Notes under the pieces: model-generated
Database searches by the model: none
Told to the model about the DNA's origin: nothing
The model's input: only the letters and a program-made list of their open reading frames with translations
Shown here: positions 5,919 through 7,866 of the stretch, one piece after another
Position numbering within the stretch: position 1 is the stretch's first letter
Layout: the number at the start of each line of letters is the position of its first letter
Position numbers and translations under genes: made by a program
NCBI GenBank assembly: GCA_002495945.1
Contig: DAHU01000059.1
Coordinates: forward strand, 5,825-13,690
DNA from: Euryarchaeota archaeon UBA13
GTDB taxonomy: Archaea > Thermoplasmatota > Poseidoniia > Poseidoniales > Poseidoniaceae
Direction: 5' to 3'
DNA length: 7,866 bases

Positions 5919-7008
5919 ATCGGACATCTTTGTGACGGGTCCAACGGCCGGTTTGCTTGTTAAAGAACAATCCAGCCTTCTTCATCCATTTGTTAAACTT
6001 CGTTGCCCCAGCACCGGTTCTCAAAATGAAGTCTTCGCGGTCTTCTTGGGCTTGTATGTAATCTTTAGCAGCAAGGGTCTGATCAATCCAATCGTTGATG
6101 TCCATTAGACCGCCACCAAGCGTACTTTCTTCGACAACTCGACTCATTTCATCAGCGCTAGCACCTGTTTGTTCGAGGTCCTTCTTGATCATATCATTAA
6201 CCGATGAGAAGTCCATTGCTGCAGGTTTGGGTGGAACTGGATTGCGTGGACGCTTGTCTTCATCAATTTGGATACGACTACCGTTTGTCAATCGTTTCTC
6301 TACATCAACTGCAAGTTCCGGGGAGAAATTTTCTTCACATTCCCAACAGATGAATGACCATTCATCTGGCTTATCTGTATCTCTTGCTTGTCGCGGGTCC
6401 ATTTCGTCACCACATATTGGACAAGCATGGAATATCAATGCAGGAACGAATTTACGTCTAAAGTCTACAATATCTTGGGGAGTACCTTCCAATTCAAGCA
6501 TTTCATGATCTCTAGCTGCTTCCAGACCTCTTGTTTCAAGTTGGTCACGAATCTTCACTTTTTGGTCATCCTTGCCCTCGTCATAGAGGTTATTTTCTAG
6601 TTTAACGATTAACTCCACGGTTTTACCCAATCGATTCATAATCAGTTTCTTCGCTCTAAATGCTTCAACCTTAGCAATCTTGAGGCGCTCTTTTTGTTCG
6701 GCAAGTTCGGTAAGCACGTCCTTTTGCTTGCGCTGAAATTTCATCTCTTCAATTTTTGAATCGACCTTTTTCTCAGGTGCTAGAACAGAAGCAAGGAATC
6801 TTTCCTTGCCGTGAGATGAATGGCCTGAATTTATGATTGAAATTACACCATCAGCGATATCGGCCTTCAGCCCATAATTTTCGACCAACATGTTTCGGTC
6901 GATTTTCTTCAAATCCCCAATTTTTAGCCCAGCATCGGCTAATTGTTGAGCAGTAGTGTCATCAATTCCACGTCTCAATAGTGCAAGATAGGTGTCCTTC
7001 TTCGCCAT
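5917..7008 (-). CDS. Helix-hairpin-helix, coiled-coil and zinc-ribbon protein (uncharacterised)
   Basis: I do not recognise a named family. The 363-aa chain has a modular look. Residues ~5-60 resemble a helix-hairpin-helix/SAM-like DNA-binding domain (LLRRGIDDTTAQQLADAGLK, then LVENYGLKADIADGVISII). Residues ~82-185 are highly charged and helical, probably a coiled coil (FQRKQKDVLTELAEQKERLK). Residues ~195-226 form a four-cysteine zinc ribbon: C196/C199 (CPIC) and C221/C224 (CWEC). A proline-rich linker (~253-263) leads to a helical C-terminal region ending in a basic, aromatic tail (KFNKWMKKAGLFFN, RWTRHK). A nucleic-acid-binding role is inferred from the domain types. ATG 7008 is chosen because a strong GGAGGGG (7014-7020) lies 5 bases upstream; a TTG-initiated extension to 7077 is open but unlikely. 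The gene sits between ksgA and the ferredoxin gene. Confidence 0.85.
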   Translation of the reverse strand: MAKKDTYLALLRRGIDDTTAQQLADAGLKIGDLKKIDRNMLVENYGLKADIADGVISIINSGHSSHGKERFLASVLAPEKKVDSKIEEMKFQRKQKDVLTELAEQKERLKIAKVEAFRAKKLIMNRLGKTVELIVKLENNLYDEGKDDQKVKIRDQLETRGLEAARDHEMLELEGTPQDIVDFRRKFVPALIFHACPICGDEMDPRQARDTDKPDEWSFICWECEENFSPELAVDVEKRLTNGSRIQIDEDKRPRNPVPPKPAAMDFSSVNDMIKKDLEQTGASADEMSRVVEESTLGGGLMDINDWIDQTLAAKDYIQAQEDREDFILRTGAGATKFNKWMKKAGLFFNKQTGRWTRHKDVR

Positions 7009-7013
7009 AGCAT

Positions 7014-7020
7014 CCCCTCC
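7014..7020 (-). promoter_or_regulatory. Strong Shine-Dalgarno deciding the start of the HhH/zinc-ribbon gene
   Basis: GGAGGGG on the - strand, 5 bases before ATG 7008. It is the best ribosome-binding site in the window. It rules in favour of 7008 over the longer TTG-started reading frame, whose extra 23 codons would have to contain this site. Confidence 0.75.
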
Positions 7021-7073
7021 GACAAGTGCAGGCCAAGCGTCACTCCTAAGAAAAACCTCTCTACGCCGATAAC

Positions 7074-7084
7074 TCAAATTTTCT
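7074..7084 (-). promoter_or_regulatory. Possible promoter AT-box in the gap after ksgA
   Basis: GAAAATTTGAG on the - strand lies about 65-75 bases upstream of ATG 7008, in the only sizeable gap of the - strand operon (about 114 bases). It could be an archaeal TATA-like element giving a leader of roughly 40 bases. It is a weak match judged by eye; the gap itself is the better argument for an internal promoter. Confidence 0.22.
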
Positions 7085-7098
7085 CGTGGTATGAGGGG

Positions 7099-7104
7099 AA
7101 AAAA
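7099..7104 (-). terminator. Possible T-run terminator after ksgA
   Basis: TTTTTT on the - strand, 18 bases past the ksgA stop codon and without a hairpin, followed by CCCCTC. Archaeal RNA polymerase can terminate at such T-tracts. A second, shorter T-run (7051-7055) lies further on. Read-through into the next gene is equally possible. Confidence 0.3.
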
Positions 7105-7122
7105 GCATCATAGTGAGCCGAT

Positions 7123-7866
7123 TTACTCTTCTTCACTGATTTTTGTGAAATCGCGCGCCAAGTCAATCCAATCATCGAAATCTAACTCTTCAGGCCGGGC
7201 CTCCATACGTTCATCATCAGCATAGTTTGAGTAAGCAATTTTCCAACGGTCAGCGTACCAACCAGGGATACGACTCAAGCGCCTTGGAGTAGATTTCAGA
7301 CTAGATTTAAGCTTCTTACGTCGTTGATTGAAGGCTTGATGAATGATTTGTTTAACCAATCGCTTGTCGACGTGGAATAATTCATGGCTTGGAACCATTT
7401 CAATAAAACAGGAATTTACTCGGGGATTTGGACTGAAATTATGTGGGGCTACTTTAGACCGAATTTCGCATTGCCAATCAAGTAATGCGGTCATGCCCAG
7501 TGAACCAACATCAGATTCGTATTCCATCACTAAGCGTTCAGCAAATTCCTCCTGAACAAGTAGGACTACTTTGCTCAGACTTTCTCGCCAAACCCCTCGT
7601 AGCTGTCTAGTCAATCGTTCTATGAGTGGTGATGATATTTGATAGGGTATATTTGCTACAACCTTGGTGATATCATTAGGCCAATTTTCCTGTAAAGCAT
7701 CGCCATTTTGGATGGTTAATTGCTGATTATTGATTGCGTCGTGAAAAATTTTCTCGAGATGATTTACTGCACCGCCATCAATTTCGATTGCTGTGACTTT
7801 ACACCCCGAATTGAGTAATGCCTCTGTCAACACCCCGGGCCCAGGTCCGATTTCCAAGACATGATC
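7123..7866 (-). CDS. rsmA: 16S rRNA dimethyladenosine transferase KsgA/Dim1, 5' end cut off by the window
   Basis: SAM-dependent enzyme that dimethylates two adjacent adenosines near the 3' end of 16S rRNA during small-subunit maturation (rsmA = ksgA). The reading frame is open to the window edge, where it begins DHVLEIGPGPGVLTEAL (motif I, SAM-binding glycine loop), so about 20-30 N-terminal residues are missing and 247 aa are visible. Further motifs are TAIEID (~25-30, acidic ribose contact), NGDAL (~54-58), and the catalytic-pocket motif NIPYQISSP (~72-80). PNPRVNSCFIEM, AFNQRRKKLKSSL and a helical C-terminal domain complete the family pattern. Glutamine in NIPYQ is the archaeal/eukaryotic Dim1 form; bacterial KsgA normally has asparagine there. 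This is the best lineage clue in the window. The TTG at 7857 is an internal codon, not the start. It appears to be first, or near first, in the - strand cluster. Confidence 0.95.
   Translation of the reverse strand, partial: DHVLEIGPGPGVLTEALLNSGCKVTAIEIDGGAVNHLEKIFHDAINNQQLTIQNGDALQENWPNDITKVVANIPYQISSPLIERLTRQLRGVWRESLSKVVLLVQEEFAERLVMEYESDVGSLGMTALLDWQCEIRSKVAPHNFSPNPRVNSCFIEMVPSHELFHVDKRLVKQIIHQAFNQRRKKLKSSLKSTPRRLSRIPGWYADRWKIAYSNYADDERMEARPEELDFDDWIDLARDFTKISEEE

Noticed and set aside
6095..6508. Open + strand frame opposite the zinc-ribbon gene
   Set aside because: Serine-rich low-quality translation, antisense to a well-supported gene; a shadow of its codon use.
7009..7077. TTG-started N-terminal extension of the HhH/zinc-ribbon protein
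   Set aside because: It would place the strong GGAGGGG site inside the coding region, and the ATG at 7008 begins exactly at the HhH-like domain.
1..7866. A defence island, CRISPR array, mobile element or RNA gene
   Set aside because: I looked for direct-repeat arrays, terminal inverted repeats, transposase/integrase motifs and tRNA-like cloverleaf ends on both strands and saw none; the space is filled by housekeeping-type genes.

Overview
The window most resembles a gene-dense archaeal genome, probably an uncultured marine Euryarchaeote (Poseidoniales/Marine Group II or a close Thermoplasmatota relative). The strongest direct evidence is the dimethyladenosine transferase at the right edge. 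Its substrate motif reads NIPYQISSP, which is the archaeal/eukaryotic Dim1 style, where bacterial KsgA usually has NLPYNIS. A protein with histone-fold-like segments and short T-rich intergenic regions agree with this. The lineage is inferred from family knowledge and was not checked by a search. Exonuclease VII (xseA/xseB) is mainly bacterial, so its presence suggests an old transfer into this lineage.

Left part, + strand (about 1-3476): four genes run left to right. They are an M24-family metallopeptidase (Xaa-Pro dipeptidase-like) with all five metal ligands, a protein of about 261-266 aa with a visible internal duplication and histone-fold-like segments, a peroxiredoxin with a CX4C cysteine pair, and a polytopic membrane protein built from two similar halves. 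The last gene overlaps the end of the opposing operon by 15 bases.

Right part, - strand (about 3462-7866): seven genes run right to left and are tightly packed. The order is ksgA/dim1 (5' end cut by the window), an uncharacterised helix-hairpin-helix + coiled-coil + zinc-ribbon protein, a plant-type 2Fe-2S ferredoxin, a 63-aa single-span membrane protein, xseA, xseB, and a small protein resembling DUF59/MIP18 Fe-S assembly factors. From the zinc-ribbon gene to the end the gaps are 9, 9 and 41 bases, followed by an 8-base and a roughly 44-base overlap. This looks like one transcription unit, possibly with an internal promoter after ksgA.

Functionally, the - strand cluster joins rRNA maturation, a predicted nucleic-acid-binding protein, DNA end processing by exonuclease VII, and two proteins with an Fe-S flavour. 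The + strand set is peptide turnover, a possible chromatin protein, peroxide detoxification and a membrane protein. No stretch longer than about 115 bases lacks a gene. I saw no tRNA, rRNA, CRISPR array, insertion sequence or recognisable defence locus. The least explained items are the duplicated histone-like protein, the HhH/zinc-ribbon protein, and the ferredoxin/small membrane protein/xseAB/DUF59-like linkage.
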